Below are positions 17,463-26,048 of a stretch of DNA of 64,000 nucleotides, in pieces. Within the stretch, counting starts at the first letter, position 1. The number at the start of each line of letters is the position of its first letter. The translations under genes and the position numbers were made by a program. The notes beneath the pieces are model-generated. The model was given only the letters and a program-made list of their open reading frames with translations. It had not been told where the DNA came from and did not search any database. The DNA lies in assembly GCA_002372175.1 (NCBI GenBank), contig DFIS01000076.1, positions 1 to 64,000 on the forward strand, in the 5' to 3' direction. The DNA is from Solobacterium sp. UBA3691. Its GTDB lineage: Bacteria; Bacillota_I; Bacilli_A; Erysipelotrichales; Erysipelotrichaceae.

Positions 17463-18300
17463 CCGTATTCTTAAAATGTATCTTGGCAGTTTCCTGCAGA
17501 CGGTCAAAGCCGTATTTTTCGACAAAGCGCAGAGCACACTGATCCGCCTGTTCACCGCCTCCCTTGGCAAATTCCATGCCGTATTCACTGCTCATGCGGT
17601 CCATCTCGGTAAGGAAGGCATAGCGGGCGATCATACTGCCGGCAGCGACAGACAGATACTTGTTTTCCGCCTTGGTCTCAAAGGTGATGCCGCGGATGAT
17701 CTCAGGAGATCCCTGAATATACCGGTAGTAGAGACCTTCGGGGGTAAACTGGTCGATGATCAGAAAGTCAGGCAGGGTATACTTCCTGCGCAGGTTGACA
17801 AATGCCTGGTTATGCAGGGCAGCCTTGACCGCATTCATGTTCAGGTGCGTATGGATCTCGTTATAGCGCTTCGGCGGCAGGATCAGCAGTGAATGCTTCA
17901 GTTCCCTGATCAGTACCGGTGCGATCTCTCTGATGGCCTCATCGGTGACTGCCTTGGAATCCCGGATACCAAGAGACAGGAGTTTTTCTTCCTGCGGCTG
18001 CTCAACGATCACTGCACAGACACATACCGGACCGAAGTAATCGCCGGTGCCGACTTCATCACTGCCGGCCTGCGGATAGATGCCGTGCTCAGTGCGGAAC
18101 GGAGCCGCATAGACTTCAGCGTCCTTACCCTGGAAGACGACCTTGCCGGATGTGTAGGCCGTGATCACGCAGTTCTCAAGACGCATGGCGTATTCACTGT
18201 AGGCAGGATGGGAGATATCCGCACCCTCATGCCAGGTGTCATACAGTTTCTGCATCTGTGCAGGGGTCAGTTTTAAGGAAATGACCTGTGATTTATTCAT
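17440..18300 (-). CDS. rnhC: Ribonuclease HIII
   Basis: Type 2 RNase H that cuts RNA in RNA/DNA hybrids, 286 aa. N-terminal TBP-like substrate-binding domain (residues 1-90) followed by the catalytic core: GSDEVGTGDYFGP with the first Asp/Glu pair, LGIRDSKAVTD and FLIIDQFTPEG with further acids. The N-terminal extension separates RNase HIII from HII. It runs opposite to its neighbours and diverges from cvpA. Confidence 0.95.
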   Translation of the reverse strand: MNKSQVISLKLTPAQMQKLYDTWHEGADISHPAYSEYAMRLENCVITAYTSGKVVFQGKDAEVYAAPFRTEHGIYPQAGSDEVGTGDYFGPVCVCAVIVEQPQEEKLLSLGIRDSKAVTDEAIREIAPVLIRELKHSLLILPPKRYNEIHTHLNMNAVKAALHNQAFVNLRRKYTLPDFLIIDQFTPEGLYYRYIQGSPEIIRGITFETKAENKYLSVAAGSMIARYAFLTEMDRMSSEYGMEFAKGGGEQADQCALRFVEKYGFDRLQETAKIHFKNTEKIRSKL

Positions 18301-18320
18301 GCGTATATTCTAGCATGAGT

Positions 18321-18349
18321 TTGCCTATTTTCCCGGAATTCGCTATCAT
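18321..18349 (+). promoter_or_regulatory. cvpA-mutS2-uvrC promoter, predicted leaderless
   Basis: TTGCCT (18321-18326), 17-nt spacer, TATCAT (18344-18349). ATG of cvpA is at 18359, so the start site should lie 0-3 nt before it. No Shine-Dalgarno sequence. Confidence 0.7.
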
Positions 18350-18358
18350 AATGTCGTT

Positions 18359-19012
18359 ATGTATACGATACCGAATGACTGGTTTTTATATTTTGATATA
18401 GCGATCGCAGCGATCTACCTGCTTTTCTTCCTGCTGGGAATGAAGCGCGGTTTCCTGTATCAGGTCGTTACCGTGATCGCAACGCTGGCGAGTTTTGTGT
18501 TTGCCTGGCGCTATCATGGCGTCATGGCTGAGCATATCGCCCTGTGGCCGGCGGAACTGACACCGATGCAGGATACGCTGTTTGCGGATAAAGTCTACGG
18601 TTATGCCAACGAGATTGCCTGGTTTGTCAGTCTGTATCTGATCTTCAAGCTGATCGGCGCCTTGCTGTCCCAGCTGGTCAAAGGCCTGCAGGATATACCG
18701 CTGATCAAACAGCTGAATGGTATTCTCGGGGCAGCTCTCGGCATACTGGTTGCGACGGTGTGGGTGCTGGTTCTTTCTGCCGTACTGAATTCACCGGTAT
18801 TTGATAACGGTCAGACGGTAAAGGAGAATACACTGATCTCTCCGGTCGTAAAGACAACGATCACTGCTGTGCACGAACTGGGCGGACCTGACAGTATGAC
18901 GGATGTACTGAATGCTGTATACAGCCGAGTACAGGAATTCGGTGATCCCGATGTCGAAGCAGTTGACGAATGGCTGGATGAACACGGTTATCCCGGAAAG
19001 GATGAAGAATGA
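18359..19012 (+). CDS. CvpA family membrane protein
   Basis: Four-TM protein of the CvpA (colicin V production) family, 217 aa. The N-terminal FDIAIAAIYLLFFLLGMKRGFLYQ contains the family's G-x-x-R-G turn; further TM segments cover about residues 33-50, 80-100 and 118-145. The C-terminal ~70 residues are soluble. The molecular function of the family is unsettled. It overlaps mutS2 by 4 nt; CvpA-MutS2 neighbours are usual in Bacillota. Confidence 0.85.
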   Translation: MYTIPNDWFLYFDIAIAAIYLLFFLLGMKRGFLYQVVTVIATLASFVFAWRYHGVMAEHIALWPAELTPMQDTLFADKVYGYANEIAWFVSLYLIFKLIGALLSQLVKGLQDIPLIKQLNGILGAALGILVATVWVLVLSAVLNSPVFDNGQTVKENTLISPVVKTTITAVHELGGPDSMTDVLNAVYSRVQEFGDPDVEAVDEWLDEHGYPGKDEE

Positions 19013-21312
19013 GTCTCGCAAAGAGTCTTGAACTGGATGTGATCCTTGAACAGGTGAAACGATCCTGTTCCTTTTCGCTTGGTGAACAGCTGATCGAGGA
19101 AACAGAACCAAGTTTCGATCCATTGGTGATACGCCGTGAGAATGCGCTGTGCAGAGAGGCACTGGCGGCAGTGATCCATATCGGGCCGATGCCTTTCTAC
19201 GGTATCACTGACCTTCGCGGTGTATACGAAGACGCCAAACGTGGCAGGATCCTGACATCCTATGAGCTTGGCAATATCTGCCGGATGATCCGCGGTGTCC
19301 GCAGTATCAAGGCATATGAGAAAAGTCTTGAGATCGAACATCCGAGGATCAAAGATCTGGTTGAACTGTTAAGCAACAGTGATGCTCTGGAGAAGAAGAT
19401 CTCCGCATGTATCAACGAATACGGAGAAGTCATGGACAGTGCTTCACCGGAATTATACGCAGTAAGGAAAGAGCTGAGCAGAGCCGACAGCAGGATCCAG
19501 GAAGCTGTCAGCCGTTTCATAGCGGCTCACGGAAGTTCTGTAGTGGATAATATCGTTACCTACCGCAACGGCAGAGCAGTGATCCTGGTCAAAGCCGGAG
19601 ACAAGAATACATTCGGCGGTCTCGTATACGGTGACAGTGCTTCCGGACAGGCTTCCTATGTAGAACCGAATATCCTGTTCAATGCGAACAACCGGAAACA
19701 GGAACTGATGGACAAAGAGGCTGCCGAAGTAGAGAAGATCCTGCGGGCACTGAGTCTTGAGGCGGGGAAATACGCAGATGCCGGATTATCGGATCTTGAG
19801 ACGCTGGCCATCCTTGATGCCCTGTTCGCAAAAGCTGCCTGGGGTGCAGAAAGAGACGCCGTGGCAGCCGAGCTCTCGGAAGAAAAGCGCATGGAGCTGA
19901 TCGGGGCGAGACATCCTCTGATCGATAAAGATAAAGTAGTTGCGAACAATTACCGCATCATTGACCCGATCCATACACTGCTGATCACCGGTCCCAATAC
20001 CGGCGGCAAGACGGTATCGATGAAGATCATCGGTCTGTTTACGCTGATGACATACTGCGGCATACCGATCACCTGCGACAGGGCAGTACTGCCGTACTTT
20101 GATCATGTCTATGCGGATATCGGCGATGACCAGAGTGTCGTATCCTCGCTGTCCAGTTTCTCTTCCTCGATCCGCAAGATCTCCGAGATCATCGAAAAGG
20201 CAAATGACCGCAGTCTTGTCCTGCTGGATGAGATCGGTTCAGGCACCGACCCCAGAGAGGGTGAGAGTCTTGCCATTGCGGTATTAAACGAGCTGCGCAA
20301 ACGGGAGACGATGACAGTATGCACGACCCATTACGGACGTCTGAAATCGTACGGGAAGCGTCATGCGGATATTCTGCTTGCCAGTGTACAGTTTGATATG
20401 GAGAAGCTGGAACCGACATACCGGTATATCGAAGGATTGACAGGACAGTCAAATGCCCTGGCTGTGGCAGAGAAGTACGGACTGCCGAAAAACATTACCA
20501 ATTATGCCCGTTTCCTGATCAACCAGGCCAAGACGGAAGAAGATCATCTGATCGAACGTCTGGAGGTACAGGTCAGTGAGAACGAGACCCTGCGCCGGGA
20601 ACTGGCACAGAAGGAAGAAGAACTGAAGAAGCGCGAGGAAGAGCTCAGCGGTAAAGAGAAGACCGTAGCCTATAATCTTGAGACCTGGCGTGATAAGGCA
20701 AAAGCGGAAGCCGAAGCGATCCGTGAAGAGGCACGCGAAGAAGCTGATGAGATCCTGGCGAACATGCGGAAGATGTCAGCGGCATCGGGGTATCATGAAG
20801 TGCTGAAGGAACGTAAGAAGCTCGATGTGCAGGAAGAAAAGGAAAGCATTGAAGAGGATCATGTCTACCAGGTCGGTGATCTCGTGGAGCTGCGCAATAC
20901 GAGCCAGTACGGTAAGATCACAGCGATCCGGAAGAAAGACATCACGGTGAATGTCAACGGCAGGAACATGCATGTCAAGGCGGCCCAGATCCGTCCCAGC
21001 AGCCGTCATATTGCCAAGGTGCAGACGGAACCTGTTTTCAGCATCCGCTCCAGTGTTACAGCCAGCATATCATTGGAATGCAACCTGATCGGTCTGCGGG
21101 TGGATGAAGCGATGGATGAACTGAGTGAGTATCTGGATCAGGCGAAACTGAACGGTCTGAAGACATTCCGGATCATTCACGGTGACGGCAGCGGTGCTCT
21201 GCGCAAGGCTGTGCATAACAGGCTGGATCATACATCCGGTATTGACAGCTACCGGATCGGCATGCCGCAGGAAGGCGGTACCGGAGCTACTGTCGTAACA
21301 ATGAAGGGATAA
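19009..21312 (+). CDS. mutS2: MutS2 ATPase with altered Smr domain
   Basis: MutS2 family ATPase implicated in recombination suppression and rescue of collided ribosomes, 767 aa. Core: Walker A GPNTGGKTVSMK, Walker B VLLDEIGSGTDP and a long coiled coil (about 515-600). The C-terminal Smr domain keeps HGDGSGALRKAV, but the LDLRG motif position reads C691-N-L-I-G695, losing the usual acidic residue. ATG overlaps cvpA. Confidence 0.94.
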   Translation: MSLAKSLELDVILEQVKRSCSFSLGEQLIEETEPSFDPLVIRRENALCREALAAVIHIGPMPFYGITDLRGVYEDAKRGRILTSYELGNICRMIRGVRSIKAYEKSLEIEHPRIKDLVELLSNSDALEKKISACINEYGEVMDSASPELYAVRKELSRADSRIQEAVSRFIAAHGSSVVDNIVTYRNGRAVILVKAGDKNTFGGLVYGDSASGQASYVEPNILFNANNRKQELMDKEAAEVEKILRALSLEAGKYADAGLSDLETLAILDALFAKAAWGAERDAVAAELSEEKRMELIGARHPLIDKDKVVANNYRIIDPIHTLLITGPNTGGKTVSMKIIGLFTLMTYCGIPITCDRAVLPYFDHVYADIGDDQSVVSSLSSFSSSIRKISEIIEKANDRSLVLLDEIGSGTDPREGESLAIAVLNELRKRETMTVCTTHYGRLKSYGKRHADILLASVQFDMEKLEPTYRYIEGLTGQSNALAVAEKYGLPKNITNYARFLINQAKTEEDHLIERLEVQVSENETLRRELAQKEEELKKREEELSGKEKTVAYNLETWRDKAKAEAEAIREEAREEADEILANMRKMSAASGYHEVLKERKKLDVQEEKESIEEDHVYQVGDLVELRNTSQYGKITAIRKKDITVNVNGRNMHVKAAQIRPSSRHIAKVQTEPVFSIRSSVTASISLECNLIGLRVDEAMDELSEYLDQAKLNGLKTFRIIHGDGSGALRKAVHNRLDHTSGIDSYRIGMPQEGGTGATVVTMKG

Positions 21313-21313
21313 G

Positions 21314-23074
21314 ATGGACAAGGAGTATATCAAGGCAAAACTGTCGAATCTGCCGCATGAACCGGGCAGCTACCAGATGAAGGATGTACACGGGGAGATC
21401 ATCTACGTAGGCAAAGCCAAGGATCTGCATGCCAGGGTGAATCAGTACTTTGTCGGGGCACATGATTTTAAGACTTCCAAGATGGTCCGCAATATTGAGG
21501 ACTTTGATTTTATCGTGACCAGAAGCGAGAAGGAAGCACTTGTGCTGGAGATCAATCTAATCAAGAAATACCGGCCCAAGTACAACATCATGTTCATCGA
21601 TGACTCCAGTTATCCGTATATCAAGATCACAAGAGAAAAATATCCGCGGATGATGATCGCAAGAGATACGAAGAAAGACCGGAAGGCGAGATACTTCGGT
21701 CCGTTCCCGGATGCCACAGCCGCCAGAGATACACTGCGGATCCTGCAGGGGATCTATCCGCTGCGAAGATGCACGGTGATGCAGGATAAAGTATGTCTGT
21801 ATTATCACCTCGGACAGTGTCTTGGACCTTGTGAGTACCCGGTGGATGAACATGTATATGAGGAAATGACATCCGGTATCGCATCCTTCCTGAACGGTGA
21901 TACGGATGATGTAGAAAAGGATCTGACGCAGAAGATGTATGCGGCCAGCGAAGCTCTGGAGTTTGAAAAGGCAGCCGAATACAAGCAGATGATCGATTCG
22001 ATCCACATGGTCATTGACAAGCAGATGATCGAAATGGACAGACGCGGTACACGGGATGTCTTTGCCTGGTATGCGGACAGGGGATATCTGGCCATCCAGG
22101 GATTTCTGGTTCGTAACGGTATCGTACTGAACAAGGAATTCAGACTGCAGCCTCTGTACGGTGAAGCCATGGATGAGTTCATCTCTTTCCTGATCCAGTA
22201 TTATGAGGATCATCCAAAGCCGAATGAGATCGTTCTGCCGCAGGAGATCGATGCCGATATGGTCAGTGAACTGCTGGGCGTCAGAGTATTCCAGCCCCAG
22301 AAGGGCTATCGGAACAAGCTGATCGCCATGTGTGTGGAGAATGCGAAGAAACAGCTTGATCTCAAGTTCAATGTTGTGGAAAGACAGGAACAGATGACGG
22401 CAGATGCAGTGGCTGAGCTTTCACGGCTCGCAGGAAGACCGATGCAGAGAGTGGAACTGTTCGATAACAGTCATATCTCCGGTAAGTTTACGGTCGCTGC
22501 CTGTGTGGTATACAACGACGGTCTGCCTGAAAAGAAGAGTTATCGCTTATATAAACTGCATACAGGCAACTCCGACGTGGATTCGATGAAGGAAGTCATC
22601 TACCGCAGATACTTCCGGATCCTCAAGGATAACGGCGTGAAACCGGATGGTATTCTTGTGGACGGCGGTTATACGCAGATCCAGGCTGCTAAAGAGATCA
22701 TCGATGCCCTGGGCATGGATATCCGCATCATGGGTCTGGTCAAGGATGACAAGCATTCTACCAATGCTCTGATGGATACCGACGGTACCCTGAAGGATAT
22801 TGACCGCAATTCGGGACTCTTCTTCCTGCTGACCAGAATGCAGGATGAAGTGCACAGAGTTGCGATCGGCTACCACCGCAAGCTGCGAGCCAAGGCCCAG
22901 ACCAAGTCCATCCTGGATGAAGTGGAAGGGATCGGTCCCAAGCGCAAGCGGGCACTGCTGAAGCACTTCGGAAACTTTACAGGACTGAAGAATGCGACCG
23001 TTGATCAGATCGCGGAAGTGGTGCCGCAGGATACAGCCGCAAAAGTATATGAAGTATTACACGAAGAGGAATGA
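21314..23074 (+). CDS. uvrC: Excinuclease ABC subunit C
   Basis: Nucleotide excision repair nuclease that makes both incisions with UvrB; 586 aa. N-terminal GIY-YIG-type domain (PGSYQMKD...IIYVGKAKDL), UVR motif (LEFEKAAEYKQMIDSIHMV), RNase H-like domain (ELFDNSHISG, GILVDGGYTQI) and a C-terminal helix-hairpin-helix (GIGPKRKRALLKHFG). GGGATAAG precedes the ATG, 1 nt after the mutS2 stop. uvrA and uvrB are not in the window. Confidence 0.96.
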   Translation: MDKEYIKAKLSNLPHEPGSYQMKDVHGEIIYVGKAKDLHARVNQYFVGAHDFKTSKMVRNIEDFDFIVTRSEKEALVLEINLIKKYRPKYNIMFIDDSSYPYIKITREKYPRMMIARDTKKDRKARYFGPFPDATAARDTLRILQGIYPLRRCTVMQDKVCLYYHLGQCLGPCEYPVDEHVYEEMTSGIASFLNGDTDDVEKDLTQKMYAASEALEFEKAAEYKQMIDSIHMVIDKQMIEMDRRGTRDVFAWYADRGYLAIQGFLVRNGIVLNKEFRLQPLYGEAMDEFISFLIQYYEDHPKPNEIVLPQEIDADMVSELLGVRVFQPQKGYRNKLIAMCVENAKKQLDLKFNVVERQEQMTADAVAELSRLAGRPMQRVELFDNSHISGKFTVAACVVYNDGLPEKKSYRLYKLHTGNSDVDSMKEVIYRRYFRILKDNGVKPDGILVDGGYTQIQAAKEIIDALGMDIRIMGLVKDDKHSTNALMDTDGTLKDIDRNSGLFFLLTRMQDEVHRVAIGYHRKLRAKAQTKSILDEVEGIGPKRKRALLKHFGNFTGLKNATVDQIAEVVPQDTAAKVYEVLHEEE

Positions 23075-23087
23075 TATAATTCAGATA
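23072..23087 (+). promoter_or_regulatory. Extended -10 promoter of the VanY gene, leaderless
   Basis: TGATATAAT, a perfect extended -10 (hexamer 23075-23080). The ATG at 23087 is exactly 7 nt past the hexamer, the expected start position. No -35 or ribosome binding site is visible. Confidence 0.75.
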
Positions 23088-24115
23088 TGAGTTTGATCGA
23101 AGATGAAAAAAAGAGAAACCGGTGGACGGCAGTATTCGTCAGTTCGCTGCTGATCTTCAGTCTGGCATGTTTCGGACTGATGAATACCCGGTATGATGCA
23201 TTGTCGAGATATCCGTATACTGACAGACGGAGCCGGGAACTGATCAAGCAGTATCTGACCAAACAGGAGATCGATTATATTATTGAGTACTCGATCGCGC
23301 CGAATATGTTTGTGGCATATATCAGAGAAGATGGTTTCAGCATTTATCATGCGGCGGAATACAAGACGCTTTCCCGCTACCAGTGGGATAAGAGACCTGC
23401 GGATATCGTCCGCATGATCGAAGAGACCAGAGATTATATCGATGCTGAAACACTGGCACAGTATCTGAACAGTTATCCCTACGGAGTCATCCGTGATCAT
23501 GTGGTCAATGGTGATCAGTATGCCGAAGGCAGTACGCTGATCATGAATCCCGGAGATCTTACGGCATGGGTCGACCGTACGCATACCGTAAGCAGAAGGG
23601 AACCGGACCATCTGGTCAATATCAACGGAATCGTACCGACAGAGAATCACCGGAATATCGAGGTCAGCGATGCGATCGTGCCTTCACTTGCCGGTATGTG
23701 CAAGGATATTGAGTATGACCTGAATAACGGACTTGTCTGCGGCGGGATCACCGTAAAGGACGGCTATATCTCCTATGCGGACAGTGAAGAGAATTATAAG
23801 GAAGCACAGGCACAGTACGGAGACAAGGCTTCTCAGCATGTGCCTTATCCCGGACATGATGAGCATCAGCTCGGTCTGGCAGTAGATTTCTGCGTGGAAG
23901 GGATCAGCGATGCGGATTTCCGGCGTACGGAGCAGTACTACTGGCTGTTATGGAACAGCTGGCGCTACGGCTTTACGGCAGATATCGGTGAAACAGAAAA
24001 AGACTTCACCGGTCTTGATCCTCAGCCCTGGCATTATCGCTACATAGGGGAGGAACTGGCGAAGTCTCTGCATAATGATGAACGTTCATTCGGAAGCTAC
24101 ATCAACAGGGAGTAG
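23087..24115 (+). CDS. D-alanyl-D-alanine carboxypeptidase, VanY/M15B type
   Basis: Membrane-anchored peptidoglycan carboxypeptidase, 342 aa. One N-terminal TM (about 14-33), then the M15B zinc domain near the C-terminus: PGHDEHQLGLAVDF (His and Asp zinc ligands) and QPWHYRYIGEEL (third His ligand). Residues 40-190 form an additional N-terminal region without recognised motif. It would trim terminal D-Ala of stem peptides outside the membrane. Converges with the small membrane gene. Confidence 0.88.
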   Translation: MSLIEDEKKRNRWTAVFVSSLLIFSLACFGLMNTRYDALSRYPYTDRRSRELIKQYLTKQEIDYIIEYSIAPNMFVAYIREDGFSIYHAAEYKTLSRYQWDKRPADIVRMIEETRDYIDAETLAQYLNSYPYGVIRDHVVNGDQYAEGSTLIMNPGDLTAWVDRTHTVSRREPDHLVNINGIVPTENHRNIEVSDAIVPSLAGMCKDIEYDLNNGLVCGGITVKDGYISYADSEENYKEAQAQYGDKASQHVPYPGHDEHQLGLAVDFCVEGISDADFRRTEQYYWLLWNSWRYGFTADIGETEKDFTGLDPQPWHYRYIGEELAKSLHNDERSFGSYINRE

Positions 24116-24493
24116 TCAGCGGAAACGTCTCAGCTCTTTCTGAATATTATCACGGCGGTTTCTCTTTTCGATCACCCGGATTGCGGAACGGCCGTATTCT
24201 TTTATGCCGTTTTCAGAACTTCTGTCATATTCTTTCTTGACCGCACGCAGAAGCAGAAATGCACTCAGGAGCTTGGCAGCACTGATCGGGGACTCACTCT
24301 TTTTCTTCTGCGGCATCCGGGATGCGGATTCCTGCAGTGAGGTCAGCGAGCCATTCATGTTATTGACCGCAGGCATGATATACTTCACGCTTTTCAGAAA
24401 TCCCAGAAGATGTACGAGAGTCATGATCAGACAGATGACCAGCAGGGCGATTGCAGCCCACAGGATCCAGTAATTGTAAGGGTATAAGTTCAT
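24116..24493 (-). CDS. Small single-TM protein, unknown function
   Basis: Hypothetical protein of 125 aa. One TM segment at about residues 9-31 (ILWAAIALLVICLIMTLVHL), a short amphipathic stretch that may be a coiled coil, and a very basic C-terminus (KRNRRDNIQKELRRFR). No known domain recognised. GGAGAAAG precedes ATG 24493. It is tail-to-tail with the VanY gene with no gap. Confidence 0.65.
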   Translation of the reverse strand: MNLYPYNYWILWAAIALLVICLIMTLVHLLGFLKSVKYIMPAVNNMNGSLTSLQESASRMPQKKKSESPISAAKLLSAFLLLRAVKKEYDRSSENGIKEYGRSAIRVIEKRNRRDNIQKELRRFR

Positions 24494-24529
24494 ATGCTTT
24501 CTCCGCTTTAATCATAGAACATTTCCGTG

Positions 24530-24558
24530 CTGAAATCCATGACCGGACATGTTAAAAT
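24530..24558 (+). promoter_or_regulatory. Phosphodiesterase promoter, predicted leaderless
   Basis: CTGAAA (24530-24535), 17-nt spacer, TAAAAT (24553-24558); ATG at 24568. No ribosome binding site between. Confidence 0.6.
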
Positions 24559-24567
24559 AGAAAAACC

Positions 24568-25062
24568 ATGACGACCGAGATCATTATAGTCAGTGATAAC
24601 CACTACAGCGAAGAACCTCTGAGAGAAATACTGCGGGCACATCCGAAAGCAGATTACTTTATTCACTGCGGAGACAGCCAGATGCCGCGTCACGAACTGA
24701 AGGGTTTTGCGTGTGTGCGCGGAAACAATGACTTTGACAGCAGTCTGGAATACGAACTGGTACTGACGATCGATCAGCACCGTCTGTATATCACCCATGG
24801 TCACAGGGAAGGGGTCTGGGGTGATCTCAGTGTACTTGTGCATAAGGCAAAGCAGAGAAACTGCGATATCGTCTGTTACGGGCATACGCATATCTATCAT
24901 GATGAAGTGATCGACGGTATTCGTCTTCTGAATCCGGGCAGTGTATGGCGCAACCGTGACGGCAGTGCTCCGAGCTACATGAGGATGATCCTGGCGGAGG
25001 ATGTGATCGCAGTAGACAGGCTCTCACTGAAGAAAAAAGGATTCTTTGAACTTTTCAAATAA
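24568..25062 (+). CDS. MJ0936/YfcE-type metallophosphoesterase
   Basis: Small metal-dependent phosphodiesterase, 164 aa. Metal-binding motifs in order: IVSDNHY (D-x-H), HCGDSQ (GD), VRGNNDFD (GN-N-D), ITHGHREG and CYGHTHIY (GHTH). Family members hydrolyse phosphodiester model substrates; the physiological substrate is unknown. Cytosolic. In Bacillota such genes commonly lie near rph-rdgB; that context is absent here. Confidence 0.88.
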   Translation: MTTEIIIVSDNHYSEEPLREILRAHPKADYFIHCGDSQMPRHELKGFACVRGNNDFDSSLEYELVLTIDQHRLYITHGHREGVWGDLSVLVHKAKQRNCDIVCYGHTHIYHDEVIDGIRLLNPGSVWRNRDGSAPSYMRMILAEDVIAVDRLSLKKKGFFELFK

Positions 25063-25065
25063 AGA

Positions 25066-25094
25066 TTGAAACCCGAAAGAAACTTTGCTATAGT
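25066..25094 (+). promoter_or_regulatory. tRNA-Arg promoter
   Basis: TTGAAA (25066-25071), 17-nt spacer, TATAGT (25089-25094); predicted start near 25101, 3 nt before the tRNA. Confidence 0.8.
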
Positions 25095-25103
25095 AATTGC
25101 GAT

Positions 25104-25180
25104 GTCCTCGTAGCTCAGTCGGATAGAGCACTCGCCTTCTAAGCGAGTTGTCGCGGGTTCGAATCCCTCCGAGGACGCCA
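25104..25180 (+). tRNA. tRNA-Arg (anticodon TCT)
   Basis: Acceptor GTCCTCG pairs with CGAGGAC (25170-25176). Anticodon stem CTCGC/GCGAG with loop CTTCTAA, anticodon TCT at 25138-25140, reading AGA. T-loop TTCGAAT. CCA is encoded. The T-stem has one C-T mismatch (25154 with 25168). Confidence 0.95.
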
Positions 25181-25188
25181 CTGTAAAT

Positions 25189-25216
25189 AACGTCTGTATA
25201 TATACAGGCGTTTTTT
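25189..25216 (+). terminator. Terminator of tRNA-Arg
   Basis: AACGTCTGTA (25189-25198) pairs with TACAGGCGTT (25203-25212), then TTTT. Confidence 0.8.
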
Positions 25217-25237
25217 CGTGCTTTCCGTGACATGTGA

Positions 25238-25253
25238 TGATAGAATCTACACA
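25238..25253 (+). promoter_or_regulatory. Extended -10 promoter, predicted leaderless
   Basis: TGATAGAAT (hexamer 25241-25246) and ATG at 25253, exactly 7 nt on. No ribosome binding site. Confidence 0.65.
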
Positions 25254-25894
25254 TGAGTTCTTATTATGAAGAGATCCTGAATGAGATCGAAGACATGCTG
25301 GAAGACGGCAGACCGGAGGAAGCTCTGCTTCTGATCCGCAGAGAGCTTGCGATGCCGTATATTCCTGCCGATACCGAGAAGAAACTGAAAAAGCTGCAGG
25401 ACAGATGCATATACGAAGTGTCCGAGAAACAGGAGCGGGGACAGGTATCTGCGGAAACGCTGATCAGCAGACTGCATGGTGATGCTGAAGCACAGCTCTC
25501 GGCCGCCTCAGCACTGTTTGAGCATAATCTGCGCGGGTATATCCCGGAGATCCAGGCGTATCTTGCCGGTGATCCGCTGCCGGAAGCTGCCGCCCTGTTA
25601 GTCGATGCGCTGGCCGAACAGAAGATCGATGATGAGTTTGTCTGGAACCGTGACGGGGTGGAGTATACATTCTATGGTGATGAGGTGATCCCGGTCGCGG
25701 AGAGTCAGGGCTTTGTCAGGGCCGACCGTATTCTGCAGAAATACTATACACAGGATCCTTCGCTGTACGGGATGGCACGGACACTGCTGATCCGTAAGGC
25801 GTATCTCTATCTGCCGTTATCCTATGATGAAGATGAAGCGCAGATCCTGGCGGCAGAGATCACGGAGGAACTCAGCAAAATACTTGTTCAATAA
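25253..25894 (+). CDS. Helical repeat-like protein, unknown function
   Basis: Hypothetical cytosolic protein, 213 aa, almost all alpha-helical. The N-terminus (EEILNEIEDMLEDGRPEEAL) looks like a TPR-type helical pair, and residues 75-120 like HEAT-type helices. It may belong to the DUF3196 group seen in Erysipelotrichia and mollicutes, but this is only an impression. It lies between tRNA-Arg and tig, with its own promoter. Confidence 0.6.
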   Translation: MSSYYEEILNEIEDMLEDGRPEEALLLIRRELAMPYIPADTEKKLKKLQDRCIYEVSEKQERGQVSAETLISRLHGDAEAQLSAASALFEHNLRGYIPEIQAYLAGDPLPEAAALLVDALAEQKIDDEFVWNRDGVEYTFYGDEVIPVAESQGFVRADRILQKYYTQDPSLYGMARTLLIRKAYLYLPLSYDEDEAQILAAEITEELSKILVQ

Positions 25895-25895
25895 T

Positions 25896-25922
25896 TTAGC
25901 ACTTTTGTGTTGACAGTGCTAA
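25896..25922 (+). promoter_or_regulatory. CIRCE operator 1 (HrcA site)
   Basis: TTAGCACTT-N9-CAGTGCTAA, one mismatch in each arm to the CIRCE consensus (TTAGCACTC-N9-GAGTGCTAA). It overlaps the -35 box of the tig promoter. Confidence 0.85.
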
Positions 25923-25938
25923 ATGCTTGGCATATGAT
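25910..25938 (+). promoter_or_regulatory. tig promoter
   Basis: Perfect TTGACA (25910-25915), 17-nt spacer, TATGAT (25933-25938). Start near 25945, which is inside the second CIRCE element. Transcript leader about 100 nt. Confidence 0.85.
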
Positions 25939-25939
25939 A

Positions 25940-25966
25940 TTAGCAGGCGGTCAGGCAGAGTGCTAA
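25940..25966 (+). promoter_or_regulatory. CIRCE operator 2 (HrcA site)
   Basis: TTAGCAGGC-N9-GAGTGCTAA: right arm perfect, left arm 7 of 9. Centre-to-centre distance to operator 1 is 44 bp, about four helical turns. It covers the predicted transcription start. Confidence 0.8.
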
Positions 25967-26048
25967 ATTCGGCTTCGGATGAAGTATGGCATATACGCTG
26001 AAGGTCTGTTATACTATACAGGATATAACGCTGAAAGGAAAAATTACG

